DNA of 43,221 bases from Chromatiaceae bacterium (GTDB taxonomy: Bacteria; Pseudomonadota; Gammaproteobacteria; Chromatiales; Chromatiaceae): the NCBI GenBank assembly GCA_024639005.1, contig JAHEJD010000019.1, forward strand, positions 1 to 43,221, given 5' to 3'. Position numbers and translations under genes: made by a program. The notes under the pieces are model-generated. The model saw only the letters and a program-made list of their open reading frames with translations. It searched no databases and was not told where the DNA came from. Shown here in pieces: positions 8,240 to 17,176 of the stretch; within the stretch, counting starts at the first letter, position 1; every line of letters starts with the position of its first letter.

Positions 8240-8893
8240 GTGTGCGGCAATCTGGCGCAGTCGCTGATCGGCCGCCGGCACAGACATTTCGCTGGCGGCC
8301 AGACACCGCTGTGCGTCCGTGTACAGCTGGGTCAGCTGCTCCAGGTCGAACAACTGCAGCGCAGCGGCCAGGGCGTCCGGCGTCTCCGACAGCAGACTGG
8401 GCGCCAGTTCCGCAGCGCCAATGGTGCTTTGCGGATGCAGCAGATCGGCGACCAGCGGGTGCTCGAGCAGCTGGAAATGCACCGCCCGCGCCTCCCTCTC
8501 CTGCGCCAGCTCGTCGCGTGCCTTAGAGTCGCCGGCCGCGCCGCGTTCGATATTGCGCATGATGACCTCGAGCAACTGCGCAATGGCCGTCTGATTGGCG
8601 CTGTGATCCTCCGCAAGACCGGCTGACATCTCGTACAGGCGATCCAGCTGTTCCTTGAGTTCCAGCACCACCTCGCTGCCGACATTGGGCTGCAGTGCCG
8701 CGGCTCGCTGAACAATCAGGCGCCACCTGTCCAGAAAGTCCAGCAGTTCATCGTGATCGAGACGCTGCATCTCCAACAGCATATCGTCGTCCCGCATCAC
8801 CGGCGCTCCCGGGAACAGCGGGTTGTCAATCCGGCGTCGATAGTGCCGTTCATGACGGCCGGGACGCTGACTGAAGGGGACGGGCATAAGCAA
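8231..8893 (-). CDS. Conserved-looking helical hypothetical protein
   Basis: A 220-residue soluble, acidic, almost wholly helical protein with leucine-rich amphipathic stretches such as EVVLELKEQLDRLYEMSAGL and LIQ-poor, Leu/Ala-rich C-terminal helices. There is no signal peptide, membrane segment or recognised motif. The first 32 residues are basic and look unlike the rest; an ATG at 8797 (MRDDDMLLEMQRLDHDELL) with GGGAG upstream is an equally good start and would give 188 residues. Its last two codons and stop lie inside the palindromic element at 7977-8239, so the C-terminus may have been altered by that insertion. I do not recognise the family. Confidence 0.6.
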   Translation of the reverse strand: MLMPVPFSQRPGRHERHYRRRIDNPLFPGAPVMRDDDMLLEMQRLDHDELLDFLDRWRLIVQRAAALQPNVGSEVVLELKEQLDRLYEMSAGLAEDHSANQTAIAQLLEVIMRNIERGAAGDSKARDELAQEREARAVHFQLLEHPLVADLLHPQSTIGAAELAPSLLSETPDALAAALQLFDLEQLTQLYTDAQRCLAASEMSVPAADQRLRQIAAHLA

Positions 8894-8933
8894 AGCGCTT
8901 AGTTACGCAAGGTCCGGTGTATTCGAGCACGAG

Positions 8934-9086
8934 TCACGATGAGCAGCTGACCGCCAGCTGACCGGCCCAGTCGGGCGGCTCCTGGGCATAGGCCGCCATC
9001 CCCGGCTGTTCCTCGAAGGGTCACGACAGAAGCGCCAGCAGACGCGCGAAGGTGTTGTCGAAGCGCAAATCGCTGAGGCGTTTCAT
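8934..9086 (-). pseudogene. selO: selO remnant with internal deletion
   Basis: Read from an ATG at 9086 the frame begins MKRLSDLRFDNTFARL, the characteristic start of bacterial SelO (YdiU) protein adenylyltransferase. It then continues LALLS, meets an in-frame TGA, and goes on in the same frame PFEEQPGMAAYAQEPPDWAG and QLAVSCSS before the final TGA. The last part is the typical SelO C-terminus (PPDWxxxLxVSCSS). An intact SelO has about 480-500 residues, so some 450 codons containing the whole kinase-like fold are missing. This is a decayed gene that keeps only its two ends. The TGA is not the selenocysteine position of eukaryotic SelO, which lies at the very C-terminus. Confidence 0.8.
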
Positions 9087-9240
9087 GCGCTGAATGCTGC
9101 GATCAGTCGTCGCGCCTTTCAACCCGCGGCCGTGGTGGGAATCCCCTGGAAGCGCGGCTTTTCGCGCCAGTTTCACCCTTAGCCCGGAAATCTCAGGAGC
9201 CGGCGCAGGCGCCGCGGTGTGCGTAATCGGTATGGCGCGC

Positions 9241-9651
9241 TCAGCGAAACTCGGGTACTGGCGTCTCTCGATACCAGCTTTGGCCATCATCATCACTGAC
9301 CCAGACTTGATAATCGACCAGCTGCCGGACGACCTGGCGGTCAGTGCGCACATAACCGATGACTACCGTCTGCGTCCAACGATTCGGTGCCGTCTCGTTC
9401 AGGGGAACGCCGATCTCGTAGCTCGTGACGCGCACGTTATCCAGCCCGGGCGGGATCTCGGGCGGGTCTTTCGGGTCCACTTTCTGAAAATAGTACATCT
9501 TTTCCAGCGCCCCCCAACGCACGACGTCTTCAAAGGTCTTCACCTTCGACTTCACCCGTTCCGAGGTCTCAATGAACGGGCTGCTTTTGCACGCGGCAAC
9601 GAGCAGGATGGCGGCAACGAGAAATATGCGCATGACTGGCCTTCGGTTCAT
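9241..9651 (-). CDS. Small lipoprotein, unknown function
   Basis: A 136-residue protein. The ATG at 9651 (MNRRPVMRIFLVAAILLVAA) is supported by GAGGAGACA just upstream. A basic start, a hydrophobic stretch and LVAAC form a lipoprotein signal with Cys at about residue 21, so the protein is probably membrane-anchored and faces the periplasm. The mature part contains a FEDVVRWGALEKMYYF segment and ends in a beta-rich region with YQVWVSDDDGQSWYRET. Similar short lipoproteins are common in gammaproteobacteria but have no assigned role. It is divergent from the TraB-family gene with 86 bases between. Confidence 0.7.
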   Translation of the reverse strand: MNRRPVMRIFLVAAILLVAACKSSPFIETSERVKSKVKTFEDVVRWGALEKMYYFQKVDPKDPPEIPPGLDNVRVTSYEIGVPLNETAPNRWTQTVVIGYVRTDRQVVRQLVDYQVWVSDDDGQSWYRETPVPEFR

Positions 9652-9737
9652 TGTCTCCTCGGCATGGTAATCACGCATCGGCAAACTGTCACCGGTGCAG
9701 GGCTGTTATCATGCTCGGCGGTTTCGAGGAGTCATAG

Positions 9738-10949
9738 ATGCCGATCAATCAGGAGGCCACCGGCGACGCGCAGGCGCTGCTGCGCCAGGTCCAGGTGGGA
9801 CCCACGCCAATTACGCTGCTCGGTACGGCCCATGTGTCACGCAGCAGCGCCGATCAGGTCGCCGCCGAGCTCGACAGCCAGGCCTATCGGGCGGTCGCGA
9901 TCGAGCTCTGTCCCAGCCGCTTCGATGCGCTGAACCACCCCGATCGCCTCGCCGAACTCGACCTTATGCAGGTGCTGCGTCAGGGCAAGGCATCGATGGT
10001 AATGGCCAATCTGGCGATGGCCGCCTACCAGCAACGCCTGGGTGAGCAACTGGGCATCGAGCCGGGCGCCGAGATGCGCATGGCCGTTACCCAGGCCGAG
10101 GTGCACGATCTGCCGGTGGTGCTGATCGATCGTGAGATCGGCGTGACGCTGCAGCGCACCGCGCGCAATCTCAGCTGGTGGCGGCGGGCGATACTCTTCA
10201 GCGGCCTGGTTGCCAGCCTGATCTCACGCGAGGAGGTCAGCGAAGAGGATATCGAGCACTTGAAGGAGGGGGATGTCCTCGAGACCACCTTCGCCGAGTT
10301 CGCGCATGACCGCGACGATCTGTATCAGCCGCTGATCGCCGAGCGCGATCGCTACATGGCGGCAAAGCTGCGCGAGGCAGCGCAACAGCACCCCGGCCGG
10401 CCGATTCTCGCGGTGGTGGGCGCCGGACACCTCAAGGGGATTGCCGAACACCTCGCGGACACCGCAGATCCTGCCGAGACGCTGCGCAGACTCGACAGCG
10501 TCGCCCCGAAGGCGCGTTGGCCGCGGTTCATCCCGTGGATCATCGTCGCCCTGGTGTTGACCGGCTTTTACATCGGCTTCACCCGCAACCCCGATCTGGG
10601 ATGGCAGCTGGTGCGTGATTGGGTTTTGATCAATGGTGGCCTTTCGGCCCTCGGCGCGCTGCTTGCGGCGGCCCATCCACTCACCATAGTCACTGCATTC
10701 GTCGCCGCCCCAATCACCTCGTTAAACCCAACCATCGGCGCCGGCATGGTGACTGCCGCCGCGGAGCTTTGGCTGCGGAAACCACGCGTCGGAGATTTCG
10801 GCCAGTTGCGGCAGGATACGACTGAACTGCGCGGTTGGTGGCGCAATCGCGTATCGCGCACACTGCTGGTGTTCCTTTTCAGCACCCTGGGATCCGCCGT
10901 GGGAACCTATCTCGCAGGTTTCCTGATTTTCGACCGGCTCAACAGTTGA
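9738..10949 (+). CDS. TraB/PrgY family membrane protein
   Basis: A 403-residue TraB-domain protein. The domain (about residues 20-235) has LLGTAHVSRSS near the start and AVVGAGHLKGI near residue 230, the paired G-x-x-H motifs of the TraB/GumN (Tiki-like) fold, plus AIELCPSRFDAL with its conserved Glu. The fold is thought to be metal-dependent and peptidase-like. After it come three or four membrane segments (about residues 265-282, 295-345 and 375-400). The family includes enterococcal PrgY, which lowers a peptide pheromone; its role in gammaproteobacteria is not known. GAGGAG lies upstream of the ATG at 9738. Confidence 0.85.
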   Translation: MPINQEATGDAQALLRQVQVGPTPITLLGTAHVSRSSADQVAAELDSQAYRAVAIELCPSRFDALNHPDRLAELDLMQVLRQGKASMVMANLAMAAYQQRLGEQLGIEPGAEMRMAVTQAEVHDLPVVLIDREIGVTLQRTARNLSWWRRAILFSGLVASLISREEVSEEDIEHLKEGDVLETTFAEFAHDRDDLYQPLIAERDRYMAAKLREAAQQHPGRPILAVVGAGHLKGIAEHLADTADPAETLRRLDSVAPKARWPRFIPWIIVALVLTGFYIGFTRNPDLGWQLVRDWVLINGGLSALGALLAAAHPLTIVTAFVAAPITSLNPTIGAGMVTAAAELWLRKPRVGDFGQLRQDTTELRGWWRNRVSRTLLVFLFSTLGSAVGTYLAGFLIFDRLNS

Positions 10950-11230
10950 TTAAGAATTTCGATCCCTCGAAAGACAAGATGCCCTGTCAACTCAGCGCGT
11001 TACGCAGTGCGCGGGAATTCCCCTAGGTGATTCCCCAAATGGCAACCCACGAGGTAGGTATTACGCTTGTAGGCAATGGCCAAGGCCAGTATCAGCGCCG
11101 ACAGCGATCGGCGGCGTCGTTCTACCTTCAGGAAGCAAGCTGGTGATTGCCAGTGGCGCAGACCCTCAGGGGGCCGACAGAACCCAAAACTCTCGTGGAG
11201 GCTGGTTAATCCCCTCCGAAAAACTGTGCA
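10950..11230. other. Intergenic gap without a recognised gene
   Basis: About 280 bases between the TraB-family stop and the hairpin at 11231. Open frames on both strands are short, arginine-rich and lack ribosome-binding sites. I see no RNA gene, no long inverted repeat and no promoter that I can support. Confidence 0.5.
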
Positions 11231-11266
11231 GAACAAGCCCCGCTGTCGCGGGGTTTGTTCTTTTGG
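11231..11266. terminator. Long hairpin terminator between convergent genes
   Basis: GAACAAGCCCCGC at 11232-11244 pairs with GCGGGGTTTGTTC at 11249-11261 (13 bp, one G-T wobble) around a TGTC loop. It is followed on the plus strand by TTTT. It lies 8 bases beyond the stop of the RND pump gene on the minus strand, where the stem is followed by TGCACAGTTTTT. It probably serves mainly as the pump operon's terminator and may work in both directions. Confidence 0.75.
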
Positions 11267-11269
11267 GTG

Positions 11270-14200
11270 TCAGGCCTGCTCGAGAACGCGTTCGAGACGC
11301 TTGTGCATCACGCCATAGTAGACCACCGGAATGACCACCAGAGTCAGGATGGTCGACACAAACAGGCCGAAGATCAGCGATACGGCGAGGCCGGAAAAAA
11401 TCGGGTCATCGAGGATGAAGAAGGCGCCCGCCATCGCCGCCAGGCCGGTCAGCACGATCGGTTTGGCACGCACCGCGGCCGAGCGCACGACCGCGCGGTC
11501 GAACGCGACCCCGTCGCGCACCTCCTGGTTGATGAAATCGACCAGCAGAATGGAGTTGCGCACGATGATCCCGGCCAACGCGATCATCCCGATCATCGAG
11601 GTCGCCGTGAACTGGCCGCCGCCGGTCAACAGCTGCATTAGCGCATGCCCCGGCAGGATGCCGATCACCGTCAGCGGGATCGGTGCCATGATGACCAGCG
11701 GCACCAGATACGAGCGAAACTGCGCGACCACCAGCAGGTAGATCAACAGCAGGCCGACCGAGTAGGCAATACCCATATCGCGAAAGGTGTCGTACGTGAC
11801 CTGCCATTCGCCATCCCATTTGATGCTGTAATCATAGTGATTGAGCGGCTGGGAAAGCAGCCACTGTTCAGGACCAGCCTCCTCCTGGAGTCGATCGTAG
11901 ATCGCAAACAGGCCATACAAGGGGCTGTCGGTATCACCCGCCGTGTCGCCGGTAACATAGACCACCGGCAACAGATCCTTGTGGTGGATGCTGAATTCGC
12001 GCACCGAGGGCACCACCGCCACTATCTCAGACAGCGGCACCAAGGCGCCGCTCTCACTGCGTATCTTCAGCGCCAGCACCTGCGACAGATCGGCGCTGTC
12101 CTGCTCAGCGTAGCGCACACGGATCGGTACCGCGTATTTGTAATGGCTGGCATGCAGGTAACTCATATCCTCGCCACCCAGTGCGATGCCGAGCGCATCG
12201 ACCACCGCGCTCTGTGGCACACCCAGACGCGCCGCCTTGGCGCGGTCTACCAACACAACGCCCTTATCGGACGGAAACTCGACGGAGTCGTCCACGTCGA
12301 CGATGTCGGGCGTGGAGACAAAGGTTTGGCGCAGGGCCTTGGCTGCGGCGATCTGGCCCTCGTAGTCGAGGCCATAGACCTCCGCCACCAGCGGCGACAT
12401 CACTGGGGGCCCTGGAGGTACCTCCACGATCTTTGCGTTCCCGCCGTACTGCGTGGCGATCGCCTGCACAGGCGCCCGCACCGCCAGTGCGATCGCATGG
12501 CTCTTGCGGTCGCGTGTCTTGGCATCGGTGAGATTTACCTGAATGTCGCCGAGGTGCTCCCCTTCACGCAGGTAGTACTGACGCACCAGGCCATTGAAGC
12601 TGATCGGCGCAGCGGTGCCCGAGTAGACCTGGTAATCGGTCACCTCGGGTATCCCAGCCAGATAGGCCGCAATCTCATTGAGCACCCGGGTGGTGCGTTC
12701 CAGACTGGTCCCCTCGGGCATGTCCAGTACCACCTGGAACTCCGATTTATTATCGAACGGCAACATCTTCAGCACGACCGCCTTGTTCGTCACCAGCAGG
12801 ATCGACAGGGCTATCAGCACCAGCACCGCGATCAGCAGCAGCCAGCGATTGCGGTGGCCCCTGCCCCCTAACAGGAAGGGCGTCATGACGCGGCCGAAGA
12901 ACTTTTCCAGCCCTGCACTCCCCGCATGCTCGCCGCGCTGCGCCGCATACTGGTTCGCCACAGGCGCCAGCAGGCGGTGGCTCATCCAGGGTGTGAACAC
13001 AAAGGCCACGATCAAGGAAATCAGCATCCCGAGTGAGGCGTTGATCGGGATCGGGCTCATGTAAGGCCCCATGAGCCCGGTGACGAAGGCCATCGGCAAT
13101 AGCGCAGCAATCACCGTGAAAGTGGCGAGGATGGTCGGACCGCCCACCTCATCGACCGCCGCAGGGATCGCCTCGAGCAGGCGGCTGGCGCCCATTGCCA
13201 GATGGCGATGGATGTTCTCCACCACCACGATGGCGTCATCGACCAGGATACCGATCGAAAAGATCAGCGCGAACAATGACACACGGTTGAGCGTAAAGCC
13301 CCAGGCCCAGGACGCGAACAGCGTGGCCGCCAGTGTCACCACGACCGCCGAACCCACGATGATCGCCTCGCGCCAGCCCAGTGCCAACAACACCAGCAGG
13401 ACTACCGAGGCGGTCGCGAAGGCCAGTTTGCTGATCAGCTTCTTCGCCTTGGAATCGGCCGTCGCACCATAGTTGCGCGTGACCTGCACGCCGACGCCGT
13501 CCGGGATATAGATGCCTTCGAGCTGGTTGAAACGCTCGATGACACGCTTTGCGATCTCGACCGCATTGGTGCCGGGCTTCTTGGCAATCGCCAAGGTTAC
13601 CGCGGGCGCCTCGACGGCCGCGCGCAGAAGCGGATCACCACTGGCCGGCCCCGCGCCGGTCAACACATAGGTCGAGGGCCGGTCCGGCCCCTGGGTGACG
13701 CGGGCGACATCGCGCAGAAACACCGGTTTGCCGTCGTAGACGCCGACCACCAGTTCCCCGATCTCGTCGGCATGGCTGAGAAATACCCCGGCCTGGACCA
13801 GCAGCTCAGTATCGTTGGTCAGTACCCGAATATTGTCGCGCGTGGTGTTCGCCGCCTGCAATGCGCGACGCAGGTCACGCGGATCCAGGCCGCGCGAGGC
13901 CATCGCCTGGGGATCGATATCGACAGCGACGACGTGATCGGCGGCACCAATGGTGTAGATGTCGCGCGTCCCCGGCACGCGCTTGAGCTCTGACTCGATG
14001 GCGTGGGCGATCTGGCCCAGCTCGAACGTCCCATGTGAGGGATCCATGGCCCACAGGGTGACCGTCACGATCGGCACGTCATCGATACCCTTGGGCTTGA
14101 CGATCGGCAGTCCCACACCGGCTCCATCCGGCACCCAGTCTTGGTTGGACATAATCTTGCTGTACAGGCGTACGATCGCATCGGTGCGGTCTTCGCCGAC

Positions 14201-14506
14201 TTCGTACTGGACGGTCAACACCGCCATCCCGGGAATCGAGGTAGAGAACACGTGCTTGATGCCATCGATTTCGTCGAGCACCTGTTCGGCCGGTGACGCG
14301 ACCAGGCTCTCCACTTCGCGCGCGGAGGCACCGGAAAACGGGATGAAGACATTCGCAAAGGTCACATTGATCTGCGGCTCTTCTTCGCGTGGCGTTACCA
14401 GGACCGCGAACACACCGAGCAACAGGCCGACCAGGGCGAGCAGCGGGGTGATCTGGGTCGACTGAAAACGGCGGGCGATGGAACCGGAAAAACCCAGCTT
14501 ACTCAT
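11270..14506 (-). CDS. RND efflux transporter, inner-membrane pump
   Basis: A 1078-residue AcrB/HAE1-like permease, the full length for the family. TM1 lies at about residues 20-40. A large periplasmic loop follows, with FSGASAREVESLVASPAEQVL typical of RND porter domains. A second half repeats the plan after TM7. The TM4 motif GILVDDAIVVVENI carries the proton-relay pair Asp423-Asp424. Such pumps export drugs, dyes or other amphiphiles across both membranes by proton antiport, together with an adaptor and an outer-membrane channel. The adaptor gene is directly upstream and overlaps by 8 bases. No outer-membrane channel gene is present, so a shared TolC-like protein is likely. The substrate is unknown. 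Confidence 0.95.
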   Translation of the reverse strand: MSKLGFSGSIARRFQSTQITPLLALVGLLLGVFAVLVTPREEEPQINVTFANVFIPFSGASAREVESLVASPAEQVLDEIDGIKHVFSTSIPGMAVLTVQYEVGEDRTDAIVRLYSKIMSNQDWVPDGAGVGLPIVKPKGIDDVPIVTVTLWAMDPSHGTFELGQIAHAIESELKRVPGTRDIYTIGAADHVVAVDIDPQAMASRGLDPRDLRRALQAANTTRDNIRVLTNDTELLVQAGVFLSHADEIGELVVGVYDGKPVFLRDVARVTQGPDRPSTYVLTGAGPASGDPLLRAAVEAPAVTLAIAKKPGTNAVEIAKRVIERFNQLEGIYIPDGVGVQVTRNYGATADSKAKKLISKLAFATASVVLLVLLALGWREAIIVGSAVVVTLAATLFASWAWGFTLNRVSLFALIFSIGILVDDAIVVVENIHRHLAMGASRLLEAIPAAVDEVGGPTILATFTVIAALLPMAFVTGLMGPYMSPIPINASLGMLISLIVAFVFTPWMSHRLLAPVANQYAAQRGEHAGSAGLEKFFGRVMTPFLLGGRGHRNRWLLLIAVLVLIALSILLVTNKAVVLKMLPFDNKSEFQVVLDMPEGTSLERTTRVLNEIAAYLAGIPEVTDYQVYSGTAAPISFNGLVRQYYLREGEHLGDIQVNLTDAKTRDRKSHAIALAVRAPVQAIATQYGGNAKIVEVPPGPPVMSPLVAEVYGLDYEGQIAAAKALRQTFVSTPDIVDVDDSVEFPSDKGVVLVDRAKAARLGVPQSAVVDALGIALGGEDMSYLHASHYKYAVPIRVRYAEQDSADLSQVLALKIRSESGALVPLSEIVAVVPSVREFSIHHKDLLPVVYVTGDTAGDTDSPLYGLFAIYDRLQEEAGPEQWLLSQPLNHYDYSIKWDGEWQVTYDTFRDMGIAYSVGLLLIYLLVVAQFRSYLVPLVIMAPIPLTVIGILPGHALMQLLTGGGQFTATSMIGMIALAGIIVRNSILLVDFINQEVRDGVAFDRAVVRSAAVRAKPIVLTGLAAMAGAFFILDDPIFSGLAVSLIFGLFVSTILTLVVIPVVYYGVMHKRLERVLEQA

Positions 14507-15554
14507 CGGTCACCTGCGCCGTCCTTTGCGCCTTGAGCAGGATCCCGGCGGCCACCGGATCCTCGGCCACACGTTCCCCCTCTATCAAACCGGACAGCAC
14601 GCTGACATGGTCCGGGCCGGCGGTCGAACCCAGCCGGATATAGCGGAAGTGCACCTTGCCTTCGTCGTCGACGACATAGACGCCGACGACCTCGGAGCGC
14701 AGCACCACCGAGGCGCGCGGAATCACCAGGCGCTCCTGACTACCGGCCACGAAACCCACCTTGACATACATCCCCGGAAAGATGCCCTCGACGCCGTCCG
14801 GCAGCTGCAGGCGGACCTTGAAGGTATCCGAGCGCGGGTCTGCGACCGGGAACACGGTCACCTTGCGGGCCTTGACCCACTGGCCATTGACCTCGGCACG
14901 CGCGTTGCGCTCCGCGCGGATCGATTCCATCAGATTTTGCGGCACATCCACGCTGATACGTATGCTGTCCAGCGACAGGCCGGTCATCAGCGGACTGCCT
15001 GGCTGTGCATTCTCGCCGATCTCGATCAGGCGCTCGGTAACGATCCCGTTGTAGGGCGCCCTGACCTGCGTGTAGGTCAGCTCCTGCTCGGCCTGATGCA
15101 GGGCCGCCGTCGCCGCCCGCTCGGTCGCGCGCGCCTGCTTGAGTGCGGTCGTCGCCCTGTCCATCTCGGCCTCGGAGACCGCCTGTTTCGCAAAAACACC
15201 CTCGATGCGCTCGAATTCCTGCGCGGCATCTTGGCGCCTCGCCACCGCAACGCTGAGGTTGGCCTCGGCCTGGCGCACGGCCGCCTGCTGTTTGGTGTCA
15301 TCGATACGGACGATGACGTCGCCCTGGCGGACATAGTCGTCGACATCGAAATTGATCTCGACTACGCGTCCCGGCGTCTGCGCGGAGACGGTACTGCGAT
15401 TGATGGCCTCAGCGACCCCATCGAGGCGGTAAATCCGCTGCAGGTCGGCGCGCGCGACCTCCACCGTGTCCAGCTCGGCGGCCATCGCGGACGCGCCGAT
15501 CAGTATGCAAGACCATGCCAGCACCCAGACAGGAAAACGAACGATCGACGTCAT
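14499..15554 (-). CDS. RND periplasmic adaptor (membrane fusion protein)
   Basis: A 351-residue HlyD/AcrA-type adaptor. The ATG at 15554 is preferred over the GTG just before it, with AGAGGG upstream. A signal peptide covers the first 26 or so residues (ending AMAAE). Next come the lipoyl half-motif (GRVVEINFDVDDYVRQGDVI), a helical hairpin (about residues 75-145), the second lipoyl half (VRAPYNGIVTERLIEIGENA), and the beta-barrel and membrane-proximal domains. No lipobox is seen, so it may be soluble or anchored by an uncleaved signal. It joins the RND pump to an outer-membrane channel. The 3' end overlaps the pump gene, so the two are coupled. Confidence 0.93.
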   Translation of the reverse strand: MTSIVRFPVWVLAWSCILIGASAMAAELDTVEVARADLQRIYRLDGVAEAINRSTVSAQTPGRVVEINFDVDDYVRQGDVIVRIDDTKQQAAVRQAEANLSVAVARRQDAAQEFERIEGVFAKQAVSEAEMDRATTALKQARATERAATAALHQAEQELTYTQVRAPYNGIVTERLIEIGENAQPGSPLMTGLSLDSIRISVDVPQNLMESIRAERNARAEVNGQWVKARKVTVFPVADPRSDTFKVRLQLPDGVEGIFPGMYVKVGFVAGSQERLVIPRASVVLRSEVVGVYVVDDEGKVHFRYIRLGSTAGPDHVSVLSGLIEGERVAEDPVAAGILLKAQRTAQVTDE

Positions 15555-15648
15555 CACAGGCCCTCTGAATCCAACATGTGCAGCGAATGGCCTCGTTCGT
15601 TAGTGATATCGGCCGGCGGCGACAGAGCGTACCGCGTGCGCCGTCATT

Positions 15649-16725
15649 CTAGCCCAGGTGCGGACGGCCTAGAAACGCCGAGGTCTGCATCTCAGTCAAT
15701 CGGCTGACAGTTCGCCGAAACTCGAATGCCAGCCTCTCACCGATGTAGAGGCGCTGCGCCGGCGCTTCGGCACTCAGTACCAGCTTGACGCGCCGATCGT
15801 AGAACTCATCCACCAGGAAGATGAAGCGGCGCGTGCGATCGTCGCGCGATGCACCCATGATCGGGATGTTCGACATGAAGACCGTCTGATGGCAGCGCGC
15901 CAGCTCGATATAGTCGTTCTTGCTGCGCGGTGGACCACACAGTGCCTCGAAATCGAACCACACCATGTCTTCCGCACGCAGGCGGTAAGGCATTGCGCGA
16001 CCGTTGATGTATAGATCTCCCGGCCCCTCCGGTTCGGTGTTGGCAAGGCGTCGGAAATCCGCAAGCAGGGCCTGATCTGTCGTCCGACCCAAGGGCGTAT
16101 GGTAGACCTCCGCCTGTTCCAGGATCATCCTGCGATAGTCGCGCTCGCCGCCGAGTTGCACGACCTCGGTATGGCGATTGAGCAGATCGATCGCCGGCAG
16201 AAAGCTGGCGCGCTGAATCCCTTCGAGGTAGAGGTCGTCTGGCGGGACGTTCGACGTCGTCACCAGTACCATGCCCTGATCGAACAGGCTGCGCAGCAGG
16301 CCGGCCAGGATGACTGCATCGCCAATGTCGACCACATGAAACTCATCCAGGCACAGTACGCGCCAGTCACGCGCCATACGCGCCGCGACGATCTGCAGCG
16401 GATTGGCCCTGCCCTTGATGCCGGTCAGTTCGGCATGTACCCGTTGCATGAAACGGTGGAAGTGCAGACGCCCCTTGGCCACACCGGACAGGTTGTCGTG
16501 GAACAGGTCCATCAGCCAGGTCTTGCCGCGACCCACGCCACCCCATAGATAGAGTCCGCGGGGCGCCGCCACCGGGCGCTTGAACCAGCCATGCCAGCCG
16601 CGCACCGCGGGCGGGCGACTGTCGTCGGCGACCCGCTGCAGTGCCGCAAGCACCCGCCGCTGATCCGTATCCGAGGTCAGGCCCTCAGCGGCAAGACGTG
16701 ATTCGTAGAGTGAGATCAGGGACAA
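15649..16725 (-). CDS. zapE: Cell division protein ZapE, AFG1-like ATPase
   Basis: A 358-residue AFG1/ZapE-family P-loop ATPase. Walker A is GGVGRGKT with Lys68; Walker B is VLCLDEFHVVDIGDA; sensor-like VLVTTSNVPPDDLY and the family stretch HFHRFMQRVHAEL are all present. ZapE associates with the division ring and affects FtsZ bundles in E. coli, and the mitochondrial relative helps degrade inner-membrane proteins. The length is typical (about 360-375). It lies alone on the minus strand between an ArsR-type regulator and the RND operon, with about 95 bases on each side. Its stop is TAG within CTAG at 15649-15652. Confidence 0.95.
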   Translation of the reverse strand: MSLISLYESRLAAEGLTSDTDQRRVLAALQRVADDSRPPAVRGWHGWFKRPVAAPRGLYLWGGVGRGKTWLMDLFHDNLSGVAKGRLHFHRFMQRVHAELTGIKGRANPLQIVAARMARDWRVLCLDEFHVVDIGDAVILAGLLRSLFDQGMVLVTTSNVPPDDLYLEGIQRASFLPAIDLLNRHTEVVQLGGERDYRRMILEQAEVYHTPLGRTTDQALLADFRRLANTEPEGPGDLYINGRAMPYRLRAEDMVWFDFEALCGPPRSKNDYIELARCHQTVFMSNIPIMGASRDDRTRRFIFLVDEFYDRRVKLVLSAEAPAQRLYIGERLAFEFRRTVSRLTEMQTSAFLGRPHLG

Positions 16726-16820
16726 AGCTCAGCGTCCCGGCGGCGGAGACGTCCGTGCGGACGGTTCATGTCCGTAAACGTCATCGCCTAAGCCGCATCG
16801 CCGCTCGACGCCCGGCCACC

Positions 16821-17159
16821 TCAGCTGCCCGGATAGCGGTCGTCCAGATAGGTCGGGCACAGCACGGTGCGCATCGTGCCGATCAGCTCCAGCAGTTTCC
16901 CGTTGCGGATCCGGTAATAGATCCGGTTCGCCTCCTTGCGCGAGGTCACGATATTCTTATTGCGCAGCTGCTCCAGATGCTGCGAGATGTTGCTCTGTGA
17001 TGTGCCCGTCTGCTCGACGATCTCTCCTACCGACAGTTCGCGATCACCCAGCGTGCACAAAATCTTCCAGCGCAGCGGGTGTGCCATCGCCTTGAGCGCA
17101 TTCGCGGTCATGGTTGGATCTTCGTCCTCAGGCGGTTGCGGTTCAGTGGATTCTGTCAT
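16821..17159 (-). CDS. ArsR-family regulator with BigR/SqrR-type cysteines
   Basis: A 112-residue winged-helix repressor (helix-turn-helix in SVGEIVEQTGTSQSNISQHL, wing in RKEANRIYYRI). The ATG at 17159 has AGGAG 7 bases upstream. The only two cysteines are Cys35 (WKILCTL) and Cys101 (RTVLCPTYL). They are 66 residues apart and align without a gap with the two cysteines of BigR and SqrR, which form a disulfide or polysulfide bridge when reactive sulfur species appear and then release DNA. The metal ligands of classical ArsR/SmtB proteins (CxC in helix 3) are absent. I infer a sulfide/persulfide-responsive repressor. The target is unknown; adjacent genes are zapE and a response regulator 17 bases upstream. 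Confidence 0.85.
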   Translation of the reverse strand: MTESTEPQPPEDEDPTMTANALKAMAHPLRWKILCTLGDRELSVGEIVEQTGTSQSNISQHLEQLRNKNIVTSRKEANRIYYRIRNGKLLELIGTMRTVLCPTYLDDRYPGS

Positions 17160-17176
17160 TACTTGCTCCTACAGAT

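Noticed and set aside
8934-9086. In-frame TGA in the selO remnant as a selenocysteine codon
   Set aside because: In SelO selenoproteins the Sec is at the extreme C-terminus (xUSS). Here that position is an ordinary Cys codon, and the TGA sits at the deletion joint. No SECIS-like hairpin was looked for in detail.
15649-15672. CTAGCC...GGCCTAG at the end of zapE, with the TAG as stop codon
   Set aside because: Resembles the ends of the palindromic elements, but the arms are only about seven bases, lie inside the conserved zapE frame and no second arm lies downstream. Probably coincidence.
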